From Clostridiales bacterium (lineage in GTDB: Bacteria; Bacillota; Clostridia; Lachnospirales; Lachnospiraceae): 64,000 bases of DNA. Location of the stretch: positions 186,001 to 250,000 of the forward strand of contig DUNO01000066.1 of assembly GCA_012839295.1 (NCBI GenBank). Direction: 5' to 3'. The notes beneath the pieces were generated by a model. It did no database searches, was not told where the DNA came from, and was given only the letters and a program-made list of their open reading frames with translations. A program made the translations under genes and the position numbers. Positions 1-8,814 of the stretch are shown here, in pieces (within the stretch, counting starts at the first letter, position 1; every line of letters starts with the position of its first letter).

Positions 1-368
1 TCTTCTCCCTGCTTATAATCATCCTCGGCGCCTTCCACCGCCTGGAATACCGCGGGATATCCTCCCGCAATTAATCCCTGCACCAGCTCCGGCTCCGTAG
101 AATAGGTCGGCGGGCACTCAACCGCATCCAGAATCCCCAGCCTTCCCGAGGTTCCGCAGCCACAATAAATCAGTCGCCCATCCTCCTTCATTTTCTGTGT
201 TATTAAATCAATCGCAGCTGCGATGGGTTCCAACTCCTCTTCCACGGCAAATGCTACTTTTTTATCTTCATCATTAATTAACCGAACCATATCCAGCGTA
301 GATAATTCATCTATGTGGGCCGTCCTGTCGTTTCTCTGTTCGGTTATTATTTTCTCTATGTCCAGCAC
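1..368 (-). CDS. murQ: N-acetylmuramic acid 6-phosphate etherase, N-terminal part (cut by window edge)
   Basis: Only the first 122 codons lie in the window; the gene runs off at base 1. MurQ cleaves the D-lactyl ether of MurNAc-6-phosphate to give GlcNAc-6-phosphate and D-lactate, in cytoplasmic muropeptide-sugar recycling. The visible sequence has the family's opening (TEQRND, then [18 protein letters not shown]), the SIS-domain sugar-phosphate loop GCGTSGRLG followed by [12 protein letters not shown], and LIAGG / AVEGAEDD. I chose the GTG at 366-368 because AGGAGGGA lies seven bases upstream and the MurQ reading frame starts there; no ATG fits. It is the last visible gene of an operon with an RpiR regulator and a CUT1-type ABC importer, 31 bp beyond the second permease. 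Family assignment is firm; only the truncation limits it. Confidence 0.92.
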   Translation of the reverse strand, partial: MLDIEKIITEQRNDRTAHIDELSTLDMVRLINDEDKKVAFAVEEELEPIAAAIDLITQKMKEDGRLIYCGCGTSGRLGILDAVECPPTYSTEPELVQGLIAGGYPAVFQAVEGAEDDYKQGE

Positions 369-399
369 AAAATCCCTCCTTTGGAATATACTGCTATGT

Positions 400-1269
400 T
401 TAACCCTTAACCGCCCCTATCGTAACTCCTTCAAGGAAATATTTTTGCAGTGAAAAGAATAGGACAAACATCGGCAATGCAGATATCGTAGCGCCTGCCA
501 TCATGGGTCCGAATAATGTTGAATTAGCAAATTTAAAAAACTTAAGTCCTACCTGAATCGTATACATGCTATCCTTGCTGGTAACTAAAAACGGCCAAAA
601 GAACGTATTCCAGGTACTCATAAAGGTATTGATCGCCATTACCGCAAGCACTGTCTTCGATAACGGAACAACGATGCGGGCAAAAATATTCAATTGGTTA
701 CATCCCTCAATTTTCGCACTCTCAATTAACGAAGTCGGCAATCCTCCAAAGAACTGTTTTGATAAGAAGATATTATAGGAAGTAACCAGTCCCGGTAAGA
801 TCAGGGATGCATAGGTATTTGACAAATGAAATTTATTTACAATTAAAATATATAAGGGAACCTGTGTTACCTGGTAGGGTATCATCATCGCAACTAAAAC
901 CGCAAAGAATAAAAAACTCCTTCCCTTAAAGGGTATTTTGGAAAACGCATATCCGGCCATGGAGGCAAAAACCACATTTCCTAATACCACCAGCCCTGCT
1001 ACCAATAAGCTGTTCCAAATCCAGCGCAGGGAATACTTATTAAAATCGAAGAATGCCCTATAAGAGTCCAGCGTCCAGATCTTTGGAATAATTGTTCTGG
1101 ATGCCGATGCCGAGTCCGTCGCCGGCCCGAAGGAAGACATGATCATATATACAATCGGAAACAGTGAGATCACCGCTCCCAGAACCAGCAGGAACGTCAA
1201 TATACTATTGCGCAGATACAGCACTTTTTTATTTCTGGTATGTTTTGAATACAAACTCATCTCTGACAT
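400..1269 (-). CDS. Carbohydrate ABC transporter permease, MalG-like
   Basis: Membrane subunit of a CUT1-type sugar importer. The protein is about 289 residues with six predicted membrane segments. The cytoplasmic coupling (EAA) loop is visible as [23 protein letters not shown], the helix that docks on the ATPase. It ends in [10 protein letters not shown], the usual MalG-family tail. A GTG two codons upstream (1273-1275) abuts the Shine-Dalgarno sequence directly, so the ATG at 1267-1269, six bases after GGAGG, is the likelier start. It lies 11 bp downstream of its partner permease. No ATPase gene is present; CUT1 systems in Firmicutes commonly share an MsmX-type ATPase encoded elsewhere. The substrate is inferred from murQ and RpiR to be MurNAc or a related amino sugar. 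Confidence 0.88.
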   Translation of the reverse strand: MSEMSLYSKHTRNKKVLYLRNSILTFLLVLGAVISLFPIVYMIMSSFGPATDSASASRTIIPKIWTLDSYRAFFDFNKYSLRWIWNSLLVAGLVVLGNVVFASMAGYAFSKIPFKGRSFLFFAVLVAMMIPYQVTQVPLYILIVNKFHLSNTYASLILPGLVTSYNIFLSKQFFGGLPTSLIESAKIEGCNQLNIFARIVVPLSKTVLAVMAINTFMSTWNTFFWPFLVTSKDSMYTIQVGLKFFKFANSTLFGPMMAGATISALPMFVLFFSLQKYFLEGVTIGAVKG

Positions 1270-1280
1270 TTTCACCCTCC

Positions 1281-2192
1281 CTAATATTCCACGTCAACGC
1301 CCATAAGTTTAAACTGTACGAAGGATATTGCAGCGATAATGATCGCCAGCACAATGGCCTGGGCGCATGCAAGTCCGTACTTGGAATATACAAAGGCATT
1401 ATTGAAGATTAAAAGTCCGATCATCGTGGTATTGTTGTCCGGCCCTCCTCCCGTCATCATGTATGCATTCATGAAGACCTGGAAGGATCCGATAATACCG
1501 GTTACGAATAAAAACAGTGTGGATGGCTTTACGAGAGGAATAACAATATAACGGATCTTCTGCATAAAGCTGGCACCGTCCAGCTCCGCCGCTTCAAAGG
1601 TGCTGTTATCAATTCCCAGGAGGGCTGCCACATAGATAATGATGCTGCTGCCCTGGCTGGATGCAAGGGCCATGATAATCAGTGACAGCATGGAGGTCTT
1701 GCTTGAATTCAGCCAATTCTGGGTTGACAGGCCAAAGAAGGACAGGATCCGATTAAACAGACCGGAGGGAGAAGAATCATACAGCCACAGCCAGACAACG
1801 GAAAGTGCTACGCCGGAGGCAATGCCCGGCAGATAATAAATAGCTTTAAATATCGATTGTGTCCTTTTCCTGAATGCCATAACCATGACAGCTATACTGA
1901 AGGCAATGACCAATGACAGGGGCACTACAACAACCGTATAAACGATAGTATTTTTCACTGATTTATAGAATAAGGCATTTGTGAATGTCTCAATATAATT
2001 TTCAAATCCTACAAATTCAGATCCAAAGGGCTTATATTCAACAAAGCTGGTTCGTATGGCAGAAAACACAGGATATACCGTAAAGGCCGCAAATATTATC
2101 ATTGCTACGCTGATGAACAGATATCCGCTGATATCATCCGCCTTGATCCAGGATCGCTTCCGTTTCGTTTTGTTCTCTTGCTTTTTGGTCAT
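1281..2192 (-). CDS. Carbohydrate ABC transporter permease, MalF-like
   Basis: First of two permease subunits of the CUT1 importer, about 303 residues and six membrane helices. It has the EAA coupling loop EAAELDGASFMQKIRYIVIPLVKPS. The start is placed at the ATG (MTKKQENKTKRKRSW), nine bases after GGAGG; an in-frame ATG 14 codons upstream has no ribosome binding site. The charged lysine/arginine-rich N-terminus before the first helix is typical of MalF/UgpA-type subunits. A stem-loop at 2228-2256 separates it from the upstream lipoprotein gene. Pairs with the downstream permease to form the membrane channel. Specificity cannot be read from this subunit. Confidence 0.88.
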   Translation of the reverse strand: MTKKQENKTKRKRSWIKADDISGYLFISVAMIIFAAFTVYPVFSAIRTSFVEYKPFGSEFVGFENYIETFTNALFYKSVKNTIVYTVVVVPLSLVIAFSIAVMVMAFRKRTQSIFKAIYYLPGIASGVALSVVWLWLYDSSPSGLFNRILSFFGLSTQNWLNSSKTSMLSLIIMALASSQGSSIIIYVAALLGIDNSTFEAAELDGASFMQKIRYIVIPLVKPSTLFLFVTGIIGSFQVFMNAYMMTGGGPDNNTTMIGLLIFNNAFVYSKYGLACAQAIVLAIIIAAISFVQFKLMGVDVEY

Positions 2193-2227
2193 CAAACTCA
2201 TCCTCCAATACATGACACATATAATTT

Positions 2228-2256
2228 GGCTCACCCACCATTACAGGGGGTGAGCC
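2228..2256 (-). terminator. Stem-loop between binding-protein and permease genes (attenuator-type)
   Basis: A nine-base perfect stem (GGCTCACCC / GGGTGAGCC) with an 11-base loop lies 31 bp after the lipoprotein stop and 36 bp before the permease start. It is not followed by a long T-run on the transcribed strand, so it would stabilise the upstream mRNA or terminate partially. This is the known malE-malF arrangement that gives more binding protein than permease. Confidence 0.6.
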
Positions 2257-2287
2257 TTTGGTTATATCAGGAATACTTCGCCTTCAA

Positions 2288-3742
2288 TTATTGAATTGCA
2301 CCGGACACACAATTTTCTTGGCCGAATTCCTTGTATGCCGCTTTACAGATTTCATCATACATTGCCTGTGCCGTAACCTCACCGGCTAACAGTGCCTGCA
2401 GCTTTGGAGCAATTACCTGTTCCATTAAGGTTGCCGCTTTGGAGCTCATATCTGCGGTCAGTCCGGTTGGAGGAGCAACTACAAGACCCATCTGTCTGGA
2501 AGCGCTCGCAAGGTTATTCTCATCACGGCCTTCTACTAAATAATCGCCAATTACCGCTCTGCCGGATTCACATACCGCATCCAGATATAATTCGGAAGCT
2601 ACATCCGCCGCTATTTTACCGGAGCACAGATAATTCATGGCCAGCATGACATTAGCCAGGTGCTCATCCGTTGTCTTGGTGTTACGGAATGCCATTAAGC
2701 CGTCCACGGTACCAAAGCAGGATTCGGTAATGCCGTTCATGGTAGGAATAGGAAGGTATGCATACTGAACCGGAATGGAGCCTTCTACAGCCGTTCCGTC
2801 CTTAGCCTCAAGGGCTGCATTATTCTTATTAATGTTACCTTCAAATAAAGGCATCGCCTTACCAAAGATCATCGCATTGCCGGTCTGGCACATAACCATA
2901 CGCTGTGAAGCATCTACACCGTAGTTGGGCATATAGCCGGAAGCACTGATTTCTTCAATTGCCTGCAGGAAGGTAAGCATGTTGGAGCTGGTGTATGCGT
3001 ATTTTAATTCGGGGGTAAATGCATTATTCAGCCCTGCAGAGATGCCAAAGATATTAAGCATATCGGAAGCGGTTACTGCTGAGGTTGCAAATACAAAGCC
3101 AAAGCGGTTATCTTTTGTTCCGTTGGCAATCGCTGTTTTGAATTCCTCAAAGGTCCAGCCGTTCTGTTGGACATCCAGAACATCCACTCCTGCTTCCTCT
3201 AACATCTCTTTATTTCCGCCGATGGCCTGGATGGACAGATAGAGGGGTAAGCCATAGGTTTTGCCTTCCAGGGACATATAATCCAAAGCATTCTTATCAA
3301 AATCCGCAAGAGCAGCTTCATCCATATAATCTAAAATATTAATTCCTACGCCAAGCTCTGCATAGGTTCCAATCATGGAATAAGAAACCTCTGCAATATC
3401 AGGTGCTTCACCTGCGAGAGCCATGGTAGATAATTTCTCGGCATGATCATCCCAGGATGTCTCAATGATCTCTATTGTCAAATTAGGGTATAACTGATGG
3501 AACTCGTCTGCCCATACGCGGACCTTCTCAAGGTAGGTGGCAGATACGGGCGGCACCATTAAGGTAATGGTATCCTCTTTGGCATTTTCAGCCGGGTTCG
3601 TCGGTTCTTCCGTATTATCTGCAGCTTTTGTAGGTGCTGCGCCTGTTCCCCCGTCCGTTGTTTCTTTCGTACCGGAACTACAGCCAACCAACATGCCACA
3701 AACCATCGCCAACACGAGGAGCATTGCTAATACTTTTTTCAT
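2288..3742 (-). CDS. Sugar ABC transporter substrate-binding lipoprotein (family 1)
   Basis: A 484-residue extracellular binding protein. The N-terminus is a lipoprotein signal peptide with lipobox LVGC; the cysteine at residue 21 would be lipidated and tethered to the outer face of the membrane. A Thr/Ala/Glu-rich linker (about 25-55) precedes a MalE-like type-2 binding fold beginning TITLMVPPVSATYLEKVRVW. AGGAGG lies seven bases before the ATG. It follows the RpiR gene by 24 bp and precedes both permeases, so it is the recognition subunit of this importer. Context (murQ, RpiR) suggests an amino-sugar ligand such as MurNAc or GlcNAc-MurNAc; that is inference only. Confidence 0.9.
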   Translation of the reverse strand: MKKVLAMLLVLAMVCGMLVGCSSGTKETTDGGTGAAPTKAADNTEEPTNPAENAKEDTITLMVPPVSATYLEKVRVWADEFHQLYPNLTIEIIETSWDDHAEKLSTMALAGEAPDIAEVSYSMIGTYAELGVGINILDYMDEAALADFDKNALDYMSLEGKTYGLPLYLSIQAIGGNKEMLEEAGVDVLDVQQNGWTFEEFKTAIANGTKDNRFGFVFATSAVTASDMLNIFGISAGLNNAFTPELKYAYTSSNMLTFLQAIEEISASGYMPNYGVDASQRMVMCQTGNAMIFGKAMPLFEGNINKNNAALEAKDGTAVEGSIPVQYAYLPIPTMNGITESCFGTVDGLMAFRNTKTTDEHLANVMLAMNYLCSGKIAADVASELYLDAVCESGRAVIGDYLVEGRDENNLASASRQMGLVVAPPTGLTADMSSKAATLMEQVIAPKLQALLAGEVTAQAMYDEICKAAYKEFGQENCVSGAIQ

Positions 3743-3766
3743 AAAAATACCTCCTAATACTATTTG

Positions 3767-4642
3767 TTATTCGGATTTTTCGGCATCCGTACTGCCTTCG
3801 GTGCCAGCCTTGCTGATATAGGTTCTCTTCAGCTGGCTGATGCTTTCATCATAATTCCTGTTGATGTATGCCACATATAATATATCAATGATGTTCAATT
3901 GAGATATCCTTGAGGACATAGCACCTGTTCTTATCAGCACTTCTGAAGAGGCAACACATAGATTTAAATCAGACAGTTTGGCGAGGGGAGATTCGTCGGA
4001 ACGCGTAATTGCAATAATCGGAGCCCCGTTCTTTTTTATATTCCTTGCACAGGTGAGCATTTCCTGGGTATACCCGGAATAGCTGATGATAATTGCAAGG
4101 TCCTTTGGTTTAATGTTTCTTGCCTGAAGCAGCTGGGCATGCCAATCATCACTAATGCAGCACGCTTTATTGATTCTTAAAAACTTCAAGTATGCATCAC
4201 GCGCTACCAGCAGGGATGAACCGATACCAAACAGATATAATGTATCGCATTGTATTAGTAAATCAATACACTTGCCAAGAACATCAATATCGACTAACTT
4301 CCTCGTATTATCAAGGGATATCATATTCTTATATGTGACTTTCTCTATCATCTGCTCCAGGGTATCGCCCCGGTTAATATCTTCCATCTTACCAAGGGCA
4401 TTCTCCTTCTCTATGGCAACATCCTGAATGAGTGATTTCTGAAGCTCCTTATATCCGGAAAACCCCATCTTCCAGCAGAGCCGCATAATCGTTGAAGGTG
4501 AACAGTAGGTTCTTTGGGCAAGTGACTGTACACTGCACCCAATCGCTTCTTCGGGATGTGACAGGAGAAATCTAACAAGGTTTTTCTCTGCAGTACTGGC
4601 ATCCATCATATATTCTTGCAATTTTACTAGAACGTTTTTCAT
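3767..4642 (-). CDS. RpiR/MurR-family transcriptional regulator
   Basis: A 291-residue regulator with an N-terminal helix-turn-helix (about 1-80; CSVQSLAQRTYCSPSTIMRL is the recognition region) and a C-terminal SIS sugar-phosphate-binding domain (about 115-255; LYLFGIGSSLLVARDAYLK and IIISYSGYTQEM). SIS domains of this family sense phosphosugars; MurR binds MurNAc-6-phosphate. It is the first gene of the operon that ends in murQ, which supports MurNAc-6-phosphate as effector. GAGGAGA precedes the ATG by five bases. A good sigma-A-type promoter sits just upstream. Likely controls the whole operon; whether it activates or represses cannot be told. Confidence 0.88.
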   Translation of the reverse strand: MKNVLVKLQEYMMDASTAEKNLVRFLLSHPEEAIGCSVQSLAQRTYCSPSTIMRLCWKMGFSGYKELQKSLIQDVAIEKENALGKMEDINRGDTLEQMIEKVTYKNMISLDNTRKLVDIDVLGKCIDLLIQCDTLYLFGIGSSLLVARDAYLKFLRINKACCISDDWHAQLLQARNIKPKDLAIIISYSGYTQEMLTCARNIKKNGAPIIAITRSDESPLAKLSDLNLCVASSEVLIRTGAMSSRISQLNIIDILYVAYINRNYDESISQLKRTYISKAGTEGSTDAEKSE

Positions 4643-4663
4643 CGTATCTCCTCTTCACTTCTG

Positions 4664-4691
4664 ATAATATCATATAGATTATTTTTGTCAA
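4664..4691 (-). promoter_or_regulatory. Sigma-A-type promoter of the rpiR-murQ operon
   Basis: On the minus strand TTGACA (4691-4686) and TATTAT (4669-4664) are 16 bp apart, about 20 bp before the rpiR start. The remainder of the intergenic stretch up to 5064 holds a long stem-loop and a short tandem repeat, with no gene visible. Confidence 0.6.
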
Positions 4692-4866
4692 TTTAATAGG
4701 CGTTATATGAAATAATATACCATCATTTGAACATTTCCACAATAATTTTTAAACCTTTATGATATTTTTGTAGGATGTTACTAAATTTCTTGGACATGTA
4801 TAGCATGCTTTGGATCTGGCAAAGCAGACACAGTTCCACAAATAAATAGCAGTAAATGGGTATGCC

Positions 4867-4922
4867 AAAGGGGAGCGGATCCTCCCCCGATTTTTTGTAA
4901 TCGGAGAACCCACTCCCCTTTC
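4867..4922 (-). terminator. Long stem-loop downstream of the ABC exporter
   Basis: AAAGGGGAG (4867-4875) pairs perfectly with CTCCCCTTT (4914-4922), and an inner hairpin CCGATT / AATCGG lies between them. It is 143 bp past the exporter stop codon. The T-rich flank is better on the plus strand, but both neighbours are on the minus strand, so a bidirectional terminator is the simplest reading. Confidence 0.5.
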
Positions 4923-4926
4923 TTTA

Positions 4927-4989
4927 TAACCTATATATTTGACTTTATAACCTATATATTTAACTTCATAACCTATATGCTTGACTTCA
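4927..4989. repeat. Three tandem copies of a 21-bp unit
   Basis: Three adjacent copies of a 21-bp unit beginning TAACCTATAT and ending TTGACTTTA or similar, with one to four differences between copies. It lies between the stem-loop and the exporter stop codon. It has no coding potential and no recognised role. Confidence 0.75.
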
Positions 4990-5064
4990 ATTGCACCTTT
5001 TTGATATGGTCTTCCCGCACCGCAGTAAAATACCTGCAGCCTGGGAAGAAGGCCAGCTCATTCA

Positions 5065-6843
5065 TCACTCAAATTGGGAATGATACAACCGATAATAGAA
5101 CCCCTTCTGTTCCATCAGCTCCTGGTGGGTGCCCTGCTCCACTACATTTCCCTGATCCACAACCAGAATATGGTCGGCGCCCTGTATCGTTGACAGCCGG
5201 TGTGCAATTACAAAGCAGGTCTTCTCCTCCATCAGCTTCCGCATTGCCTTCTGTATCTTTATCTCAGTCCTGGTATCCACATTGGAGGTTGCTTCATCCA
5301 GAATCAGCATCTTCGCATCCAGGAGCATTGCCCTGGCAATGGTCAAGAGCTGTTTTTGTCCCTTCGAGATGTTCATACCATCCTCATTGATAATGGTATG
5401 ATAGCCCTGCGGCAGCCGCCGGATGAAGGAATGGATACCCGCCATTTTTGCTGCAGCAGTCACTTCCTCTAAGGTTGCATCCTCCTTACCATAGGCAATA
5501 TTGTCAAAAATACTCCCCTGGAACAGCCAGGTATCCTGCAACACCATGGCATAAGCCCTCCTCAGGCTTTCCCTGGTTATATCCCTTGTCTCTGCTCCGT
5601 CGACAAAGATATTGCCATCCCAGACATCATAAAACCTCATCAGCAGGTTAATGATTGTAGTCTTACCTGCACCTGTGGGTCCTACGATTGCCGTCAGGCT
5701 TCCCGGTCTGGCATGCAGGAACAGGTTCTTAATGACCAGCTTATCCGGTACATATCCAAAGGCTACTCCCTCCAGCCTTACATCTCCCCTTACGTCCGTC
5801 AGCGGAGCGGCATTTTCCCTGTCCGCTTTTTCCGGCTGCTCATCCATCAGGCGGAAAACCCGCTCTGCTGCCGCTGCTGCCGATTGCAGCTCGCTGATGA
5901 TATTAGCTGCTTCGTTAATCGGTCCGGAAAATTTTCTGCTATATTGGATGAAGGATGAGATATTGCCCAGGGTCATTTTTCCAAAAAGGAACAGGATTGC
6001 TCCCACCACAGTTACCAGGGATACGGATAGATTATTAATAAAATTCACCGTCGGCCCCGTGATGCTGCCGTAATACTCCGCATCATAATAAGCATCCACC
6101 GTCGCGCCATTCAACCGGTCAAACCTTCCTATGACGGAATTCTCAGCAGCATAGGCCTTTATGGTCTTTTGCCCGGATACCATTTCCTCTATGAATCCGT
6201 TCAGCTCCCCTAATCTTGCAGAGCGCTTCCGAAAGAGGGGCTTAATCTTTTTTGCCATGTATCTCGTATAGAATATGGACAGAGGTATCATAACCAGCAT
6301 GACCAGCACCAGCTCCGGGGAAATGATAATCATCATAATCAAAGAGCCTATCACAGTAATAACGCTGGCAAGCATCTGTACAACATCCGTTGACAGTGAG
6401 GTATTCACTGTATCAATATCATAGGAGATGCGGCTGATAATGTCTCCCGCCTGATTCCGGTCAAAATAACTGACAGGAAGCTCCACCAGCCTCGTAAATA
6501 AATCCTCCCTCATCTTTTGTATAATCTTCTGGCTTAGCTTAATCATCAATATAGCCAATATATAGGATAATACCGAGGACGCCACATAAAATGCAATCAT
6601 CCACCCGGCATAATAAAATACCTTTTGAAAGATAACCATTCCCTTACCAGGCTCAATTGCATCGATTGCATAGCCGGAGAGCAGGGGTCCGACGAGTGCC
6701 AGCATATTGCTGAGGATTGTCAGCAGGATTGCCAGCGTCATCATCCCTTTATAATGGTAGAAATAAGTCCAAAGTCTTCGGATCACATACTTCGTATCCT
6801 TTGGTTTGTCGGTTTTCTCACTGATTGGTCCCTTTAAAGCCAT
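5065..6843 (-). CDS. ABC exporter half-transporter, second gene of a heterodimer
   Basis: A 592-residue fused permease/ATPase of the multidrug/lipid exporter class: six-helix membrane domain (about 20-310) and nucleotide-binding domain (about 340-590). Walker A is GPTGAGKTT, Walker B is MLILDEATS with the catalytic glutamate, and the H-loop is AHRLSTI. The signature motif is degenerate: NISKGQKQ rather than LSGGQ. Together with the partner's degenerate Walker B this is the pattern of asymmetric exporters such as TM287/288, BmrCD and LmrCD, in which one ATP site is non-catalytic. The start is the ATG nine bases after AGGAGG; an in-frame ATG eight codons upstream lacks a ribosome binding site. 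Twin palindromes lie just before its ribosome binding site. Confidence 0.92.
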   Translation of the reverse strand: MALKGPISEKTDKPKDTKYVIRRLWTYFYHYKGMMTLAILLTILSNMLALVGPLLSGYAIDAIEPGKGMVIFQKVFYYAGWMIAFYVASSVLSYILAILMIKLSQKIIQKMREDLFTRLVELPVSYFDRNQAGDIISRISYDIDTVNTSLSTDVVQMLASVITVIGSLIMMIIISPELVLVMLVMIPLSIFYTRYMAKKIKPLFRKRSARLGELNGFIEEMVSGQKTIKAYAAENSVIGRFDRLNGATVDAYYDAEYYGSITGPTVNFINNLSVSLVTVVGAILFLFGKMTLGNISSFIQYSRKFSGPINEAANIISELQSAAAAAERVFRLMDEQPEKADRENAAPLTDVRGDVRLEGVAFGYVPDKLVIKNLFLHARPGSLTAIVGPTGAGKTTIINLLMRFYDVWDGNIFVDGAETRDITRESLRRAYAMVLQDTWLFQGSIFDNIAYGKEDATLEEVTAAAKMAGIHSFIRRLPQGYHTIINEDGMNISKGQKQLLTIARAMLLDAKMLILDEATSNVDTRTEIKIQKAMRKLMEEKTCFVIAHRLSTIQGADHILVVDQGNVVEQGTHQELMEQKGFYYRLYHSQFE

Positions 6844-6862
6844 TGTCCATTTCCTCCTATCC

Positions 6863-6907
6863 CCCATAATTATGGGATTTTCTCCCGTAATTACGGGATA
6901 CTATCCC
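6863..6907 (-). promoter_or_regulatory. Tandem palindromes upstream of the second exporter gene
   Basis: Two perfect 14-bp palindromes, CCCATAATTATGGG (6863-6876) and CCCGTAATTACGGG (6884-6897), have centres 21 bp apart, two helical turns. A third inverted repeat, GGGATA-C-TATCCC, spans 6895-6907. In RNA the first two would be hairpins with identical AAUU loops directly before the ribosome binding site. Either operator DNA for a dimeric repressor or RNA hairpins that set translation of the second subunit. Confidence 0.6.
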
Positions 6908-6928
6908 TACTATAGGCTTTCCTCAGAG

Positions 6929-8635
6929 CTAGGCCATCATCTGTGACTGATATATTTCCTTATATACCTCACAGTTTTCCAGCAGCTCATCGTGAGTCCC
7001 GTACCCAACCATCTGACCCTCCTCCAGCACAAGGATGTGGTCCAGCTTCATGACGGAGCTGATCCTTTGCGCAATCACAATCGTTGTCGTACCCTTATAA
7101 TTCTCACGGATTGCCTTACGCAGCAAAGAATCCGTCTTATAATCCAGGGCACTGGAGGAATCATCCAGGATTAAAATCTCAGGCTTACCTGCCAGCGCTC
7201 TTGCTACCAAGAGCCTCTGCTTCTGGCCTCCGCTTAAATTGCTGCCCTTAATCGCCAGCTTAAAATCCAGCCGGTCATCCAGCTCCTCTATAAAAGCCGC
7301 TGCCTGGGCATGCTCCGCCGATTCAAAGATACGTTCCACCGGCAGCTCCCTTCCGATACTGATATTTTCATAGACCTTATCCGCAAATAATACGTCATTT
7401 TGGAACACAACTCCGAACCGCCGCCTTAACTCCTGCTTATCAAAGCTTCTGATATCCTGGCCGTCAATTGTAATCCTTCCCCTGGTCACATCATAAAAAC
7501 GCATCAGCAGATTCACTAAGGTTGTTTTCCCGGCTCCTGTTGATCCAATGATCCCCAGACTGCCTCCCTTTTTAATACCAAAATTCATGTCCAGGATACA
7601 GGGCTCATTGGTATAAGAAAAATCCACATGCTCAAAGGCAATATGGTACTCCGGCTTCCCCGTAGTGCTCTGGGCCGCCTTAACCTCCAGGTCTTCTGCT
7701 GTCTCCAGCACCTCTGCAATTCGTGAGGCTGATGCGCTTGCCCTTGAGTATACAACAAAAATCCTTGTAATGGCCATAACTGCCTGCAGCATAATCGTAA
7801 AATAGGAAAGGAAGGCAACAATTTTACCCGGCTCTGATGCCCCGCTGTTTACCCGGTATGCTCCTACCACCACCACAAAAGTCAGCCCCAGGTTCAAGAG
7901 CAGATTCATGATGGGGCTGGTAACTGCCATGGTCATTCCCGCTGTCTGCTCCTTGCCGACCACTTCATCATTAATCCGGGAAAAGCGGCGCTTTTCTGAA
8001 GCCGTCTTAGATAGGGCTTTGATTATCCGGACTCCCGTGATATTCTCACGGACGATGCGGACCATCTTATCAACTGATTTTTGCAGCTCCAAATAGAGCG
8101 GAATTCCTTTCTTGGAAACCGCATAAACAACCAGGCCAAGGAAGGGAAGTACCGCCACCAGCACCAGGGTCAATACCGGCTCCAGGGTGCTTGTTATAAT
8201 AATTCCTCCAATTAGGATAATCGGTGCGCGGACACCCAGCCTCTGCATCAGGCCTATCATATTATGTATATTATATGTATCCGTGGTCATCCTGGATTCC
8301 AGGGAAGGTACAGTGAAATGATCCAGCTGTGTTCCTGATAAACTTAGAATTTTTTCAAACAAATCATGTCTTAGCTTTTCCGTTGCATTGCGGGCAACCC
8401 GGGCAGCCATCCGGTTTGCTATGATATTAAAGCTTCTGGCACCGATCGACAATAGGATCATAGCCAGCCCCCACCATAAAATCAAGGACACTTTTTTATA
8501 TGGTATAACATCATCAAGGATATAGGCCAGCACCCATGGTAATCCAAGATCCATAAAGGTCCCTGACACCTTGATGATAAATCCGATTATCATACGCAGA
8601 GTATAAGGCTTTAGATAATTCAGTACTTTCTTCAA
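6929..8635 (-). CDS. ABC exporter half-transporter, first gene of a heterodimer
   Basis: A 568-residue permease/ATPase fusion, transcribed first. Membrane domain about 10-310; nucleotide-binding domain about 335-565. Walker A GSTGAGKTT and signature NLSGGQKQR are canonical. The Walker B is ILILDDSSSALD, with aspartate where the catalytic glutamate belongs, and the H-loop histidine is glutamine (IAQRISSV). It therefore supplies the Walker A/B half of the degenerate ATP site and the good signature for the catalytic one. The gene ends 85 bp before its partner. Substrate unknown; drug, peptide or lipid export are all possible. No regulator gene is adjacent. Confidence 0.92.
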   Translation of the reverse strand: MKKVLNYLKPYTLRMIIGFIIKVSGTFMDLGLPWVLAYILDDVIPYKKVSLILWWGLAMILLSIGARSFNIIANRMAARVARNATEKLRHDLFEKILSLSGTQLDHFTVPSLESRMTTDTYNIHNMIGLMQRLGVRAPIILIGGIIITSTLEPVLTLVLVAVLPFLGLVVYAVSKKGIPLYLELQKSVDKMVRIVRENITGVRIIKALSKTASEKRRFSRINDEVVGKEQTAGMTMAVTSPIMNLLLNLGLTFVVVVGAYRVNSGASEPGKIVAFLSYFTIMLQAVMAITRIFVVYSRASASASRIAEVLETAEDLEVKAAQSTTGKPEYHIAFEHVDFSYTNEPCILDMNFGIKKGGSLGIIGSTGAGKTTLVNLLMRFYDVTRGRITIDGQDIRSFDKQELRRRFGVVFQNDVLFADKVYENISIGRELPVERIFESAEHAQAAAFIEELDDRLDFKLAIKGSNLSGGQKQRLLVARALAGKPEILILDDSSSALDYKTDSLLRKAIRENYKGTTTIVIAQRISSVMKLDHILVLEEGQMVGYGTHDELLENCEVYKEIYQSQMMA

Positions 8636-8666
8636 GACACCCTCCTCCAGTTTTATTCATTTAAGC

Positions 8667-8713
8667 TTCGAGCGGCAAAGGTTTTTCTAGATCTCGCCCA
8701 TTTGCCGCTCGAA
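8667..8713. repeat. 13-bp perfect inverted repeat between activase and exporter genes
   Basis: TTCGAGCGGCAAA (8667-8679) and its exact complement (8701-8713) flank a 21-base loop. It sits about 100 bp past the activase stop codon and just upstream of the exporter start. No T-run follows on either strand, so termination would be weak. It could be a processed RNA hairpin or an operator. Confidence 0.55.
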
Positions 8714-8814
8714 CCGTACTAAATTTATTCTAGTCCTCCAGATTTGTCCAGTCAATACCTGCAGCCTGTTTCTCTTTATCTTTGTGCAATATGTCGAAGT
8801 TTTTTTGGCTCTTT

